DNA of 64,000 nucleotides from Theropithecus gelada. Its lineage: Eukaryota; Chordata; Mammalia; Primates; Cercopithecidae. The notes below the pieces were generated by a model. It ran no database searches. It saw nothing but the letters and a program-made list of their open reading frames with translations, and was not told the DNA's origin. Both the position numbers and the translations under genes were made by a program. The stretch spans positions 1,696,365 to 1,760,364 of the forward strand of contig NC_037674.1 in NCBI RefSeq assembly GCF_003255815.1, given 5' to 3'. This document shows, in pieces, positions 11,526 through 22,242 of the stretch. The stretch's first letter is position 1, and every line of letters begins with the position of its first letter.

Positions 11526-13126
11526 TACAGAGCCAGACCACAGACTCCACAGTCTGTTATTGTCTATGGCCCTGATAGTCACATACACACAAACCGAGCA
11601 CAGTAACCAGCTTTTCATCATTCTCTGTATACGCAGCCTTCGTTTTTGAAAATTACTTCCAGCTACTTACAGGTATTCTAATAAGCCTAATTCTCCCTCT
11701 AGTGGCGATGAGAGGGTTTTCCTGAAATTGCAAGAGCTTCCTCCTTAGAGGCCAGTACAGGTGGCAGTGAGGGGGACCAAGAAAAAGCAAGCAGAAACGT
11801 TCTCTTCCACCCCTTCAGCAGGCATATCAGGGCCCCAGCTGTGTAACCTGGTTGGGTAGGCAGTGGGAAGAGTGAGGCCGAGATGCTCTAGGTCCCTGGG
11901 CTGTGAGCACCCTTCTCCCTCAAATCCTGAAAATGAAATAGAAGCCTCACATTGCTAGTGCCAGACCACCAGGCCCACAGGAAAATCCTTGCTTTCATGA
12001 AAACGAAATCTCATCTCAGAGGACCCATTAGAATGTGGATAATACAGAAATATTTTCTTTCCCTAAATTCTAAGTGAATTATATATAGTCTTTATGAGCA
12101 CTGTTACTTGCATTGTTGGATCCTAAACACCATTACTGCAATTAGCTTTTTCTTAAAAATAAATCAGTGATGTATTGTCATTGTCAAAAAACAACTCAAC
12201 CCTCAGATCTTATCTTCATGTCTTACACCTTTGCTTAAAGCAGAAGGACCGAGAAAAAGTCTGAAGTATTTTTAAACATTAAAAGGAGTTCCTAAACCTC
12301 AGAAAGCAGTTAAGGCATCACCAAGGTCTGAGTGGGAATCGGTGCGTTTTATGAAGCCCATGGGTGTCAAAATGGGGAGGCCCCCTCCTCGGGAGCTGCT
12401 GAGCCATCACCACAAAGCACAGACATCAGACCCTCATCCAAGGAACTTCCACAGCAGGAAGGAACTCAGAGTGCAAATGAGAACCCCCTCCGAATTCAAA
12501 ACAGTTTTGAAAGATGACACTGCACATCAGATTGCTTCACATGTCTGTACAACCCATTCAGAGAACAAAGACACTCTCAAAGAAGAGGCATATAGCAATA
12601 AAGTTAGTATAAAATTTGGATTTTTTAACTGATCTGCAAGCTCTATTATGAAAGCTGGGAAACCAACCCAAATACAGAACAAATGAAAATCATTATGTCT
12701 GTCTTCGCAGAATGGAAGGATGAAGAATCCCAAGAGATTCTGCGTATATTTGGGAATCCCCAGTAACAGGACTGTTTTAAGGCAGTGGCTAAGGTATTTT
12801 CCTAAGCACATGCAGTAGTGAGGACGATAGTCTGTGTTTCTTTTAGAATGTTAAGAATCCAGAGATCTAAACAGTTGATTACTGAACCCGAAGGGCCGGT
12901 CACTCGTTTGAGTTGGTGGCAATAGAAAGGTGGCAGAGATGTGACTGCTGGCCTCAACGCTACGCCCGGTGCTGTCTACCTCCCTCTCTGCCTCTAAACA
13001 GAGACACAACCAGGAATAAGCAACCTCAGAAAGCATATTTCCATCTCTTTCACCAGCTGCCTCTTTAGATAGAAAGAAACTTCAGCTGAAAGGCCCAAGG
13101 AGTGCTCTGTCTCTTTGAAAGAGTTG

Positions 13127-13141
13127 CCGGTGAGTCACCGG
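13127..13141. promoter_or_regulatory. Palindrome centred on an AP-1 consensus
   Basis: CCGGTGAGTCACCGG is a perfect inverted repeat apart from its central base, and it contains TGAGTCA, the AP-1 consensus. It lies about 1.3 kb downstream of the GABRG3 start codon in intron 1. Function is inferred only from the motif. Confidence 0.4.
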
Positions 13142-13836
13142 TGGAGTCGGCTTCCACACTCAACTCAGCAAAGAGGAGCAGTGGCAAGGGGGACGGCCAG
13201 GGCTTCCTCCCTCAGGGTAAGCTCCTCTGCCCAGTTCAGGAGAGAGAACTGGGGGCCCCTTGATGTTTAGTAGGATTTATTCATGTGTCTTCCTAGCTCC
13301 TTGAGAGTTCACAAACATGAATGAAAAGGCCTGATGGTGGCCAGGCTTGTGCGCGCAAGGACGCCCTCTGATTCTCTGGCTCCCAGAGCCAGGAAATGGA
13401 GAAGCGTCAAAACAAGAGGGTTTAGGGGCTAGGGGCACGCTGAGCTTCCTAGGGTGGGGAAAGGGGAAGGCCAGACACTGCTCCGATTTTTAAATCACAG
13501 GGCAATCGGCAAGTTCTAGCCAGAGATCCAGCCAGAGAGACAGAATTAAAGAAACTAAACCCAGAATCTCCAGTTGTGTTTACAGCAACAGGGTTTAACC
13601 CTTTGGGTCCCACTGTCTTCGTATCCTCATGCGCCCTCTTAGTCTCCTCTGGAGTGGTTCTAAGCTCCCATTAGCTGGCTGGTGTGCTGGGAGGAAGGTT
13701 GCGGAATTTATGGTGAGATAATTTCTTACATTACCAGGCAGAAGCCTTATTATCCATTTCAACATGCGTGCTTTATGGGGGTGGGAGTGCGTGTGTTCCT
13801 GTGTGTGAAAGTGGCTGATCTGGAAGGTAGGTAGGT

Positions 13837-13859
13837 GTGCGTGTGTGTGTGTGTGTGTT
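13837..13859. repeat. (GT)n microsatellite
   Basis: A short GT run (gtgtgcgtgtgtgtgtgt and onward) about 600 bp from GABRG3 exon 1, in a broader GT-biased stretch that starts near 13785. Confidence 0.9.
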
Positions 13860-14229
13860 TGCAGGACCTGGCAGGGGAGTCCTCTCAGACAAGCAGGGCT
13901 TTCTGCTGCCCACCTGGTCCCAATCCCCCCGCACCTGCCTCCAATGCATTAGCTCTTTCCAGCCCGGTCTAAACTGGGCAGTTAGAACCACGGTTCCCGG
14001 GTTCTTGGAAATTTCAGAGTGATGGAAATGACAGAGAATGTCAGCCAAAGTGTGTGTGTGAGAGCCCCTGAAACAGCTGAGGTGGGAATTAGGGGTCGGT
14101 AAGGAGCCAGAAATGGCCCCTGCCCCATGAGCCTGGTTTTCAAAACCCCTTAAAATCACCAGATCCTAAAAGCCTCAGGAGACGAGCCATTAATCTGAGT
14201 CCCCACACTCCCGGCTGCAGAGGAGAAAG

Positions 14230-15150
14230 CAGTCTAAGGGAGCTGGGACAGGTGAGGTGTGGGCCGACTTCCCCGTCCCCTCCCGGCCCGCCGTGCCGCA
14301 GCCCAGCCGACGGCTGGCGCGCCAGGGACTCCGACAGACAGCGCCCCCCGCCGCCCTGTCGCCCAGCTCGGGGCCTCCGGGGATGCGGCCCCCGCGCCAC
14401 TTACCGCGCGTGCAAGCCCGAGAACAGGCAGAGGAGGAGCAGCAGCTTCGGGGCCATGGTGCCGTGGAGCTCGGGGCCTCGGCCGGGCGCGGCTTCCTGC
14501 AGCGCGGACCTCGTCCCCGCCGGCCCTCTCTGCCCCGGCTTCCTCCGAGGCTGCTAGCGGCGGGCGGGACAGGAGTCTACTCCGGCGCTGGCCGCGCCCC
14601 CGCGGGGCGCACACGGGACGCACACGGGACGCCGGCCCCTCACGGCGCGCCGCCCCCGCCCGCACAGTGGCGCCGGTCCGCGCAGCCGGGTGGGGGAGCA
14701 ATGGGCGCCGGGGACCCCCTGGCGCGGCGCCGCCCACCCCGCCTGGAGCAGCGAGCGGGCGCGGGTGCCCAGGCCGGGCTGTGAGCGCTGTGCGGTCGCC
14801 GCGCGGAGAGGCGGGGGCAGGCGGGCGGCTGTCCTCTGGCAGCGCCTCTGAGGCGGTCCCGGCGGGGAGGAGTTTCCCCAATTACACGCCTGACAACGCG
14901 CAGGGCGAGGAAGGCGAGGTTTGAATGGACTCGGAGTTTGAGGCCAGGAAGGGGGCGGAGCTCCGAGGGGGAGGGGAGGTTGGGGATCCCGCAGGGAGCC
15001 TGAAGAGAGGTCCCCGGGGTGGGCACCTTGAGAGCCAGCCCGTGCTCCGCCTTCCTCCGGCCGTTTCTACCCCGTGCAGGTTTCCTCCAGCGCTCCCTGA
15101 CCTCCCGTGGCCGCCGTCGCCCGGGGTCGAGACGGTTTGCTGAAAGCAGC
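14230..15150 (-). promoter_or_regulatory. GABRG3: CpG island at the GABRG3 5' end
   Basis: This stretch is very GC-rich with frequent CG dinucleotides and contains the GABRG3 start codon and signal-peptide exon. I see no TATA box at a fixed distance upstream of the ATG, as expected for a CpG-island promoter. The transcription start must lie at coordinates above 14457, but the sequence alone does not fix it. Several long open frames on both strands here (for example 14259-14924 plus and 14234-14881 minus) are most simply explained by the low stop frequency of GC-rich DNA. Bidirectional transcription is possible but is not shown by the sequence. Confidence 0.85.
14405..14457 (-). CDS. GABRG3: GABRG3 exon 1 coding part: start codon and signal peptide
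   Basis: The exon codes for the signal peptide that sends the gamma-3 subunit into the secretory pathway. On the minus strand, ATG at 14457-14455 opens MAPKLLLLLCLFSGLHA plus two bases of an Arg codon (53 nt), followed by the donor GTAAGT. The start shows a hydrophobic leucine core after one Lys, a typical signal sequence. The ATG sits in a good initiation context (ACC before, G after). The two leftover bases plus the first base of the exon at 8733 give CGG (Arg), so the junction is in frame and reads LHAR-SRKVEE, matching human gamma-3 as I remember it. The exon is embedded in a CpG island. The 5'UTR lies at higher coordinates and its boundary is unknown. Confidence 0.97.
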
Positions 15151-15650
15151 CCTTTCATCGCACTCTTCGTGCTAAGTCGGCTGAACTCCTGGGCACTGAT
15201 AAGATTCTGTGCTTGGAAAGGTGGCTTTCTGCGGGAATATTTGGAAAAAAGCACTCCAGATTTATGCCTTTCTTACAGAAAAGAGAGACTAACACGTAGC
15301 AATAAACACTAGAGGTAGAAAGGAATGTTAAAGGTAGGAGCTAGGTAGATCCTAAGGCAAGAAACCAAAGACATTCCGTTTGGCGGAAGCATGAGGTGCG
15401 CCTCATCCCATGTATTTTCATATTCCGAAAACCAAAAATGGCATTTACGATTTCATTTGTCATAATCATTCAGAAAGTTAGTCTTACACCATGTAAGTAT
15501 TGCAGTCTCAACAGTGTAGCAAATCCACTAAGAATCTTACATTTCTATCACTCCCAAAAAATTCTTAGAAAATATTTTGTAAGTGCTATTCATAGATTTA
15601 TGTAAGGGTGTGATAACTATTTCTTTAATATTGTCAAATAGCTTTGTTCG

Positions 15651-15811
15651 TCCAGGCACAGTGGCCCACGCCGGTAACCCCAGCACTTTGGGAGGCCGAG
15701 GCAGGCGGATCACTTGAGCCCAAGAGTTCAAGACCAGCCTGGGTAGTATGCAAAAATGCTGTCTCTACAAAAAATACTAAAGAATTAGCTGAGCATGGTG
15801 GCATGGGCCTG
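15651..15811 (+). mobile_element. Alu left-arm fragment (AluJ-like), 3' truncated
   Basis: The sense Alu begins at 'ccaggcacagtggccca' and continues through 'gcactttgggaggccgagg' and 'agcatggtggcatggg', then stops abruptly at 15811. No poly(A) tail follows. Confidence 0.85.
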
Positions 15812-16252
15812 TATTCCTCTGGTGTGTTCCCCCTCGTTTCTGGATAGGCATGAAGTGGAGCGGAGTGCAGTTGTTAATGACAATATTGTTTTTCAACAGT
15901 GGAGCTGTCATCTCCCTGGCATCACCTTTCTGTCTCTGTGCGGTGCTGAACTCGCCCAGCTCCCCCCTTTCCAGGACTCTTTCTGGCATTCTCATCTTCC
16001 TCTGCCCAGCACATCCCTCCTACTTAGGTGCACATGGCCTATAAGGTCCCCTCTTTCATGAAGACTCTGACGCTTGCATTCTTCCATCTCCAACACCTGT
16101 ACCACACCTGTAGGCTTCAGGGGAATATGAGCATTTATCATACTCTGCCCTAATCTGTAATTTTCTGTGCCGAAATCTGAGTACTTTAAAAATCAATTAG
16201 ATGATGATTTATTGTTCCTTCATTGCTTATAGAAATATGTCATCTCCACATA

Positions 16253-16532
16253 AGAGACAAGTCTCACTCTGTCGCCCAGGCTGGAGTGCAGTGGTGTCAT
16301 CTGGACTCACTGCAACCCCCACCTCCCAGGTTCAAGCGATTCTCGTGCCTCATCCTCCTGAGTACCTGGGATTATAGGCACCCACCACCACACCTGGCTA
16401 ATTTTTGTATTTTTAGTAGAAATAGGGTTTCACCATGTTGGCCAGGCTCTTCTGGAACTCCTGACTTCAACTGATCTGCTCGCCTCGGCCTCCCAAAGTG
16501 CTGAGATTACAGGCGTGAGCCACCGCGCCTGA
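16253..16532 (-). mobile_element. AluS-like element
   Basis: This antisense Alu runs from 'gagacaagtctcactctg' to 'gtgagccaccgcgcc'. The T run expected at its low-coordinate end is missing, so the poly(A) tail was lost or the copy is 3' truncated. Confidence 0.9.
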
Positions 16533-16639
16533 GTGTGCTGCAAGAATGCTGCAAATAGAAACAATTCTTTTGTGCTTGCCTTCTTAACACAGTAATAGGA
16601 ACATAAGCAAAAATAATCATCCGACATTGATCACATAAG

Positions 16640-16805
16640 ATGGACCAGGGCAACTCTCACAACATTATTTCCGTTTTGCATCTAGAGAAAAAGCACAGAG
16701 AAGTTAAGTCACTTACCCCAAGGTCACACAGCTAGTAGACTGAGGATGTTAAAAGCCAGGCAGTTGGCTCCAATGTTTCAGTCCTAATCACGATACCATA
16801 CTGCC
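16640..16805 (-). mobile_element. MIR SINE
   Basis: 'gaagttaagtcacttacccc' followed by 'aaggtcacacagctagtag' is the reverse complement of the conserved MIR core. It is an old mammalian repeat in intergenic DNA. Confidence 0.85.
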
Positions 16806-17349
16806 TTCCTGAGGAGGAGCTCAGCAGACATTTGTTGTTTGGCTAGTTGATGAAAGTTGTGGACTCCTTACCGTATTATTTATTTTTTTGAGCATGAGTT
16901 AAAATATTCACAAGTTGTTTATAATAGAAATAGACTGTTACTTGAGTGATTTTGTAAAATATCAGTAAATAAGAAGTGTCCTCAGAGTTGTTGTTATTAT
17001 TATTTTTACAATTCAATGAGCGGACAAGAAAATGCAATACTGTTTTTACATCCCTGTGCTCTTTATTCTTTTCCTTTCTTGCATATTTCAACGTGCTATT
17101 ATGGATGAATGCAAGGTGATCCCTTCTGGCCTTTGGAATGCTTTGCTTCATTTATTAGACTGAGTAGCTCAACTTGATACGTCTGAGCATTTTACCTTGG
17201 AAAGCCCCTCCCCTCTTCCTGGAAGGAGATTTTGTTTTTTAAAGCTAAATGAACTGGAAGGTTGGGGAAAAATCAAAGCAAGCTTTCTAGGCGTTAAGTG
17301 TGAAAGCAAAATGCAAGGTTAAGACTGTTCAAAGCAGAAGCCACAGGCT

Positions 17350-17880
17350 TTCATGTAGCTCCCTCGCCCCGGTCGACCTGCGGGGATGCTCTGCGGAGCA
17401 TGCGCAGTGCGCACTCTCCAACCCGCCTCAGCCTCTCCATCTTCAGCCCGGGAGAAGCGGGCGGGATTTACACTTGCTCCCCCTAGCTCGCAGGAATAGA
17501 AAGGGAAATAAAAAGTAGGTGAAAGCGAGCGCCACCAGAAGACTGGCTGTTAGTCCTAAGAGGTTAGGTAACCGATCGGTGCTCAAAACCGAAGCGCAGA
17601 CGCGGCCGTAGTGACGAACAGCTCCAGCCTGGCGCGCTGCTTTGCTCCTGGCTTGGCGCTGGGTCCTCGGCTCTGGAGGTTCTGGGGAAGACCTGGGCTG
17701 CCCGCGCAGCGGCGGGTCGGGCTGCACCTCGGCGGGGGCGGCGGGACCCCGGCAGCGTTGCCAGGAAGCGCCTTTCAGTTCCCAGGCCACGGAGCCGCCC
17801 GGCTGCCCACGCGCCCGTCACCGCGCATCCGCTGCTCCGTGGCTGCCCCGAGCTCTGCTTTGAGAAACATCCCTCCCGCT
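17350..17880. promoter_or_regulatory. Second GC-rich, CpG-bearing island with an NRF1-like site
   Basis: This 0.5-kb block is clearly richer in G+C and CG dinucleotides than its AT-rich neighbours. It contains GCATGCGCAGTGCGCA at 17398-17413, which includes the GCATGCGC core of NRF1 sites. Around it lie TGCGCA-G-TGCGCA (17401-17413) and a small inverted repeat, atgctc...gagcat (17386-17401). It lies about 3 kb upstream of GABRG3 exon 1 and 19 kb downstream of the GABRA5 3' end. It could be an alternative GABRG3 promoter, a non-coding RNA promoter or an enhancer. The sequence does not decide between them. Confidence 0.55.
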
Positions 17881-17944
17881 CCCAAAACTGTACTTCTGGG
17901 CTACATGTTTCGTGGTTTCATATTTTGAAAAAGCGCCCTTCCCT

Positions 17945-18600
17945 TGTCAATCAAAACAGCACTGTCAAGGGATAATGCACACACAACAAAAATGCACCCA
18001 TCTTAAAAGTATGGCTCAGTGAACTATTTGGCATGTGTATACCGTATGTATATGAACAGCATATGTATAGCACCTGGATTATTATCTATAACAAATACAT
18101 AATTATGTAATTCCCAGTGGCTGGGCCATCTTCAAGTCAGTACCGATACTGGGTAACCAACTCTTCAGCCTTTGGCCACAGAAGCCTAGTTTTGCCTCGT
18201 CTTGCACTTTGCGTGGATGTGGTCATGCAGTACTATCCATTTAACCTCCGGCTTCTCTCGCGCAGTGCAGTGTCTGTGAGATGTACCCTTATGGCTACAT
18301 TACCAGTCATTCATTACTTTTTACTGCTGTGCACGATAGTTCTTTGTGTGAATACACCACACGCTATTTATTTGTTCCTGTGCCAATGGATATTTGGGTT
18401 GTTTGAAACTTCGGGATGTTATGAATAAAGCTGACATGAATACTCTTGTCTTTTGATGGACATATGTGTTCATTTCTCTTGGTTATCTGACTGAAAACAG
18501 AATATCCAGATCACAAGGAAGGCAATGCGTTTAGTGGTAATAAATATTACTACAGAGATTTCTAAAGCAGTTATGTTTATCACACATTGGCCATGAATGA
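17945..18600 (-). mobile_element. Old L1 3'-region fragment
   Basis: 'tggatatttgggttgtttg' followed by 'tgttatgaataaagctgac' and 'gttcatttctcttgg' is the reverse complement of an L1 carboxy-terminal and 3' region of old (L1M) type. It appears to continue on the other side of the Alu at 18686. Confidence 0.7.
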
Positions 18601-18666
18601 GTTCTGGTGTATACCCTTGATGAAATGTGGCCTTGCCATTCTTTTTGTCACCATTCTGATATTTCT

Positions 18667-18684
18667 TTATTATTATTATTATTA
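18667..18684. repeat. (TTA)n microsatellite
   Basis: A short tta repeat (ttattattattattatta) in place of the poly(T) run at the tail end of the neighbouring Alu. Confidence 0.9.
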
Positions 18685-18685
18685 G

Positions 18686-18954
18686 ACGGAGTCTCGACGA
18701 TCTTGGCTCACCGCAACCTCCGCCTCCTGAGTTTGAGCAATCCTCCTGCCTCAGCCTCCCGAGTAGCTGGGACTACAGGCCTGCATCACCATGCCCAGCT
18801 ATTTTTTTTATTTTTATTTTTTTTTTTGTATTTTTAGTAGAGATGGGATTTCTTCATATCGTCCAGGATGGTCTTGATCTCTTGACCTCGTGATCTACCG
18901 CCTCGGCCCTCCCAAAGTGCTGGGATTACAGGCATGAGCCACAGCGCCCAGCCT
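18686..18954 (-). mobile_element. Alu element, internally shortened
   Basis: The antisense Alu starts at 'agacggagtctcgacgat', so part of the first arm ('cgccaggctggagtgcag' region) is missing. It ends at 'gccacagcgcccagcc'. A long T-rich linker lies at 18801-18828. Confidence 0.9.
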
Positions 18955-18959
18955 GCCAT

Positions 18960-19102
18960 TCTGGTATTTCATTCTGGTTTTGATTTCATAGAACTTCTTT
19001 CAAATTTTTACCAGCCATTGGAATATCTTCTTTTATGAAGCGTCGTGTAAGTCTTTTGCTCATTTTAAAACTAGACTGTTGGCCTTTTTATTTGTAGAAG
19101 CT
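18960..19102 (-). mobile_element. Old L1 fragment, continuation
   Basis: 'aagtcttttgctcatttt' and 'ggcctttttatttgtag' match the reverse complement of old L1 ORF2 near its 3' end. This is the same orientation as 17945-18600, so the Alu probably split one element. Confidence 0.6.
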
Positions 19103-20695
19103 CTTTTTGTGTTTTTATGTTTTTGTTTACCGTTACACCAATTGCTTTAATACATACTGTCAATATTATACAAATACATGATTTACAATATCCCCATTAT
19201 AGCAAGACAAAGAATACAGTCATAAAATAAAATGTCTTTTAGGCATTTATTATGCCAAGCACATAAATTATTGTTCTCATTATGACATAAGAATCATACT
19301 CTTTTGGTGACAAAAGATATATTGTATTAGCTCAAGGTCCACGGAAGAGCTTCCAGTAAGTTGGAAAGTAAAATCTGGCCATGTTTTCTATACAATAAAT
19401 AGAACAGCAACCACCTCTGCTATCCCTTAAGCATAAAGTATCCCTTTACATAAACTTAAGTAAATGGCTCGTTACAAATAAAAATAAATAACATTTTAGA
19501 AACTAGTTAACATCACTGGGCCGAATGTGGTATTTACTTTCTTGTGTATGTCTAAGAAATTTCAACATGAAGTATATATTAAAAATTAGCAATAATTTCT
19601 GAGGTGTACATGAGCCAAGCTGCTCACTCTTACTGTGGAAGCAAAACTAACTTCTGAAAATAATCTACAGAAATAATATGTAAACACACAGAGCTTGAGA
19701 CAGACTAAGAACATCCTTCTATGTTCTATGGACCAAAATACAAAGTGCTCCATTACATATGTAAATAAACACACTTTCATTAGTTTGGAATATATTTATA
19801 TTACATGACTATGTGTATATTTTATGTACACCATAAAACAAATGTTGGCAGTGTCTCCAGTGACAACATGCATTCTAGCCCCAACTACTGGAAAGGGTAT
19901 AAAACCTTAATAGGGAAACTACTTTGCTTTGCTTTAACTACAGTTTTTAAGTGAAAAACAAAGCCAACACTCCTTGTTGCATCATGGACTGAGGTCTAAA
20001 ATGTTCAGAGTCAACAATCTCTTTGGTTGTTCCCCAATGTAACAAAGCACATACGCATTCTCTCTCCGTTCACAAAGTCTGATCATCTTCAGCATTTTGT
20101 CTTAAAAACTGCCTTCCAAGTATGAGGGACCCATGCTGTTATGTTCTTTCTGTTGCCTACTTTACACCTGATGTGGCCATATAGGTTGGCACCTTGTAGC
20201 ACCACACCCATGATAACCATGGCTAGCTACCCTGAAGGAGAAGAGGCCACAAAAGAAATATATCACCTACAGCACTGGACAGGCATTAAGTCTCAACCAA
20301 AAGGTTCGATTCAGCCTCTGAAACAGGTTCGTCCTCCCGAGAGGATGCCTTTCTGGACTCAAGCACCCAGTGGCTCTTTCCATCTTCATCATGTGATTCC
20401 AACACTGTAGACCCACCACTAGTCCACCTGTGACATTCATCACTGCCCTAAAGTCACACGACAAGATAACTGTCACCATACAAGCAGTAAAACTGCTGCT
20501 GACCAATTTGCAAAGAAGATAGACCACAATTGCACTGACTCGAAAGAATAACTGGAAAAGTGAGGCCGCTGGATATCTGATTTTGGATTGTTTTGTTTTG
20601 TTAGTTGTCTCTTCCGCATCCAACACTGAAATGTCTTCAGTGTCATCATTACTGTCCTGATGCAACATGGCAGCCCTGTGCCAGCCCCCCAGTAT
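19103..20695 (-). pseudogene. TVP23B: Processed pseudogene of TVP23B (FAM18B family)
   Basis: Read on the minus strand from an ATG at 20668, the sequence encodes MLHQDSNDDTEDISVLDAEE, then FFRVSAIVVYLLC, VTVILSCDF and NVTGGLVVGL. These agree with the N-terminal half of the Golgi membrane protein TVP23B as I remember it. No introns interrupt it. It is broken: the frame shifts after WNH, moves back before FWLRLNACPVL, and a TAG at 20269-20267 sits where the parent has Trp. A short deletion and more frame changes follow, and the remnant of the natural end (DDQT, then TGA) lies near 20070. A long 3'UTR leads to ATTAAA (about 19151-19146) and a degenerate A-rich tail (T-rich on plus, 19103-19130). 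These are marks of LINE-mediated retrocopying. The closely related TVP23C could also be the parent. Confidence 0.85.
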
Positions 20696-20929
20696 CACTT
20701 TAAAAAAAAATTACTATGGCCTTTTATTTTCTTAACATCTATTATTGTTACTTCTCTGAATTTGTTCATTTATTTGTTTATTTATTGCTGTTCTAGGTTG
20801 TTTGCATCTCCAGATAGATCAGCTTTTAAATTGTCCCCCAATTTTTAAAACTGTTCTCTTGGAAATATTCACAAGTTTACAAATAAATTTGTAAAACCAA
20901 TCCTGTAAGTTTCTATAATATTATCTAAT

Positions 20930-21660
20930 CTACAGCACATAGTCTAATTTTTCTAACTGATCCGATAATACCTTCAATAGCATTTTTCCCATATAGCCCA
21001 AGAACCCATTCAGGATCACACGTTTTGCTAGTTACTGTGTCCACTTGGTCTGTTTTTAGTCCAGAACAGGTTGTGGCCGTTCTTGATGTTTCACCGCACA
21101 GTAGTTTCCGTAGACAAAAGTATTTTGTAGAATGCACCTCTGTGTGAGTCTTTCTCCTGATCAGATGCAGGTTATGCATTTTGGGAAGATATATGACATA
21201 AGTGATGTTGCTTTTCTTGGTGCGTTATTGTAGGAAATGCACGACGTCGGTTTATCTCACCGTGGGTCACACTGATCACTTAGTGGAGCTGGAATCTGCC
21301 AGTGTCTCCACTGTCAAGCTACTTATTTTTCTTTTCAAATGGCTGACTGTTCTTTGGGGAAATTATTTGAAAATGTTTAACTATCTTAGTTTCAACATGC
21401 ATTGATGATTCTTGCTTGCTGCTTGTAAAATGGTGATTTTCTAATTTCACTGTTCCTCCACGTTCATTAGTTGGTATCATATCATAGGAAGCACTCCTCC
21501 TCTTTTTCTAGTATTACTTTCTGTAGAGACTCATGGTTTCTTGTTTTATTCAATGCACTTTAACCCATTACTGTCATTATTTATTGTTATTCTCAAATCA
21601 TCCAAGATTTCGACAATAGGAGCCTCTTGAAGCTGACTCCTGTATTTAGCATGTCCCCAA
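20930..21660 (-). mobile_element. Ancient LINE-like sequence
   Basis: The stretch around 'cagatgcaggttatgcatt', 'catttaagtgatgttgc'-like sequence and 'gatcacttagtggag' resembles the reverse complement of an old L1 3' region. It is highly diverged and the assignment is uncertain. No intact frame is present. Confidence 0.4.
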
Positions 21661-21949
21661 TATTTATTGTTTGACATTTGTCTCAATTTTTTTACCTTGA
21701 AAAAATTTTAAATTTTCCCCAGGTTTATTGAGGGATAAGAGACAAACAAAATAATATGCATTGAAGGCATACAAGGGGATGATTCGATATAAGCGTACAT
21801 TGGGAAGTGGTTCCCATATGAACTGGTTAGCAGAGCCTTCACCTCACTTAGTTACCTTTCTTTCCCCACTTACTTTCTGGAGCAACAGGATTGCCACTCA
21901 TATTTTCTTTTTCCCTACCCTTGAATTCAAAATTTCCCCTTGGTTCCCT

Positions 21950-22242
21950 TTTTTTTTTTTTTGAGACGGAGTCTCGCTCTGTCGCCCAGGCTGGAGTACA
22001 GTGGTCTGATCTGGGCTCACTGCAAACTCCGCCTCCCGGGTTCAAGCCATTCTCCTGCCTCAGCCTCCCGAGTAGCTGGGACTACAAGCTCCGCCACCAC
22101 CCCCGGCTACTTTTTTGTATATTTAGTAGAGACAGGGTTTCACCATGTTAGCCAGGATGGTCTCGATCTCCTGACCTCGTGATCCACCTGCCTTGGCCTC
22201 CCAAAGCGCTGGGATTACAAGCATGAGCCACCGTGCCCGGCC
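21950..22242 (-). mobile_element. AluY-like element
   Basis: A full-length antisense Alu with a T run at 21950-21962, ending at 'ccgtgcccggcc'. The target-site duplication is cccttggttcc (near 21938 and 22243). Confidence 0.95.

Larger units (their letters stand above)
8734..14404 (-). other. GABRG3: GABRG3 intron 1
   Basis: This is a 5.7-kb intron between a GTAAGT donor at 14404-14399 and a ctccag acceptor ending at 8734. It holds two Alu copies (9692-9936 and 10876-11165), a pyrimidine-rich tract at 11432-11525, an AP-1-centred palindrome at 13127-13141 and a (GT)n run near 13837-13859. The remainder (8735-9640, 9950-10860, 11200-13750) is mostly unique, with no gene or exon I can recognise. 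The last few hundred bases near exon 1 belong to the edge of the CpG island. Confidence 0.9.

Noticed and set aside
14234..14924. Open frames of 215 and 221 codons on both strands over the GABRG3 CpG island
   Set aside because: GC-rich DNA has few stops; the products are Arg/Ala/Pro/Gly-rich without domains and overlap the true signal-peptide exon in other frames.
17443..17928. Open frames of about 100 codons in the second GC-rich island
   Set aside because: The composition is explained by base content, and no splice or family signature supports coding.
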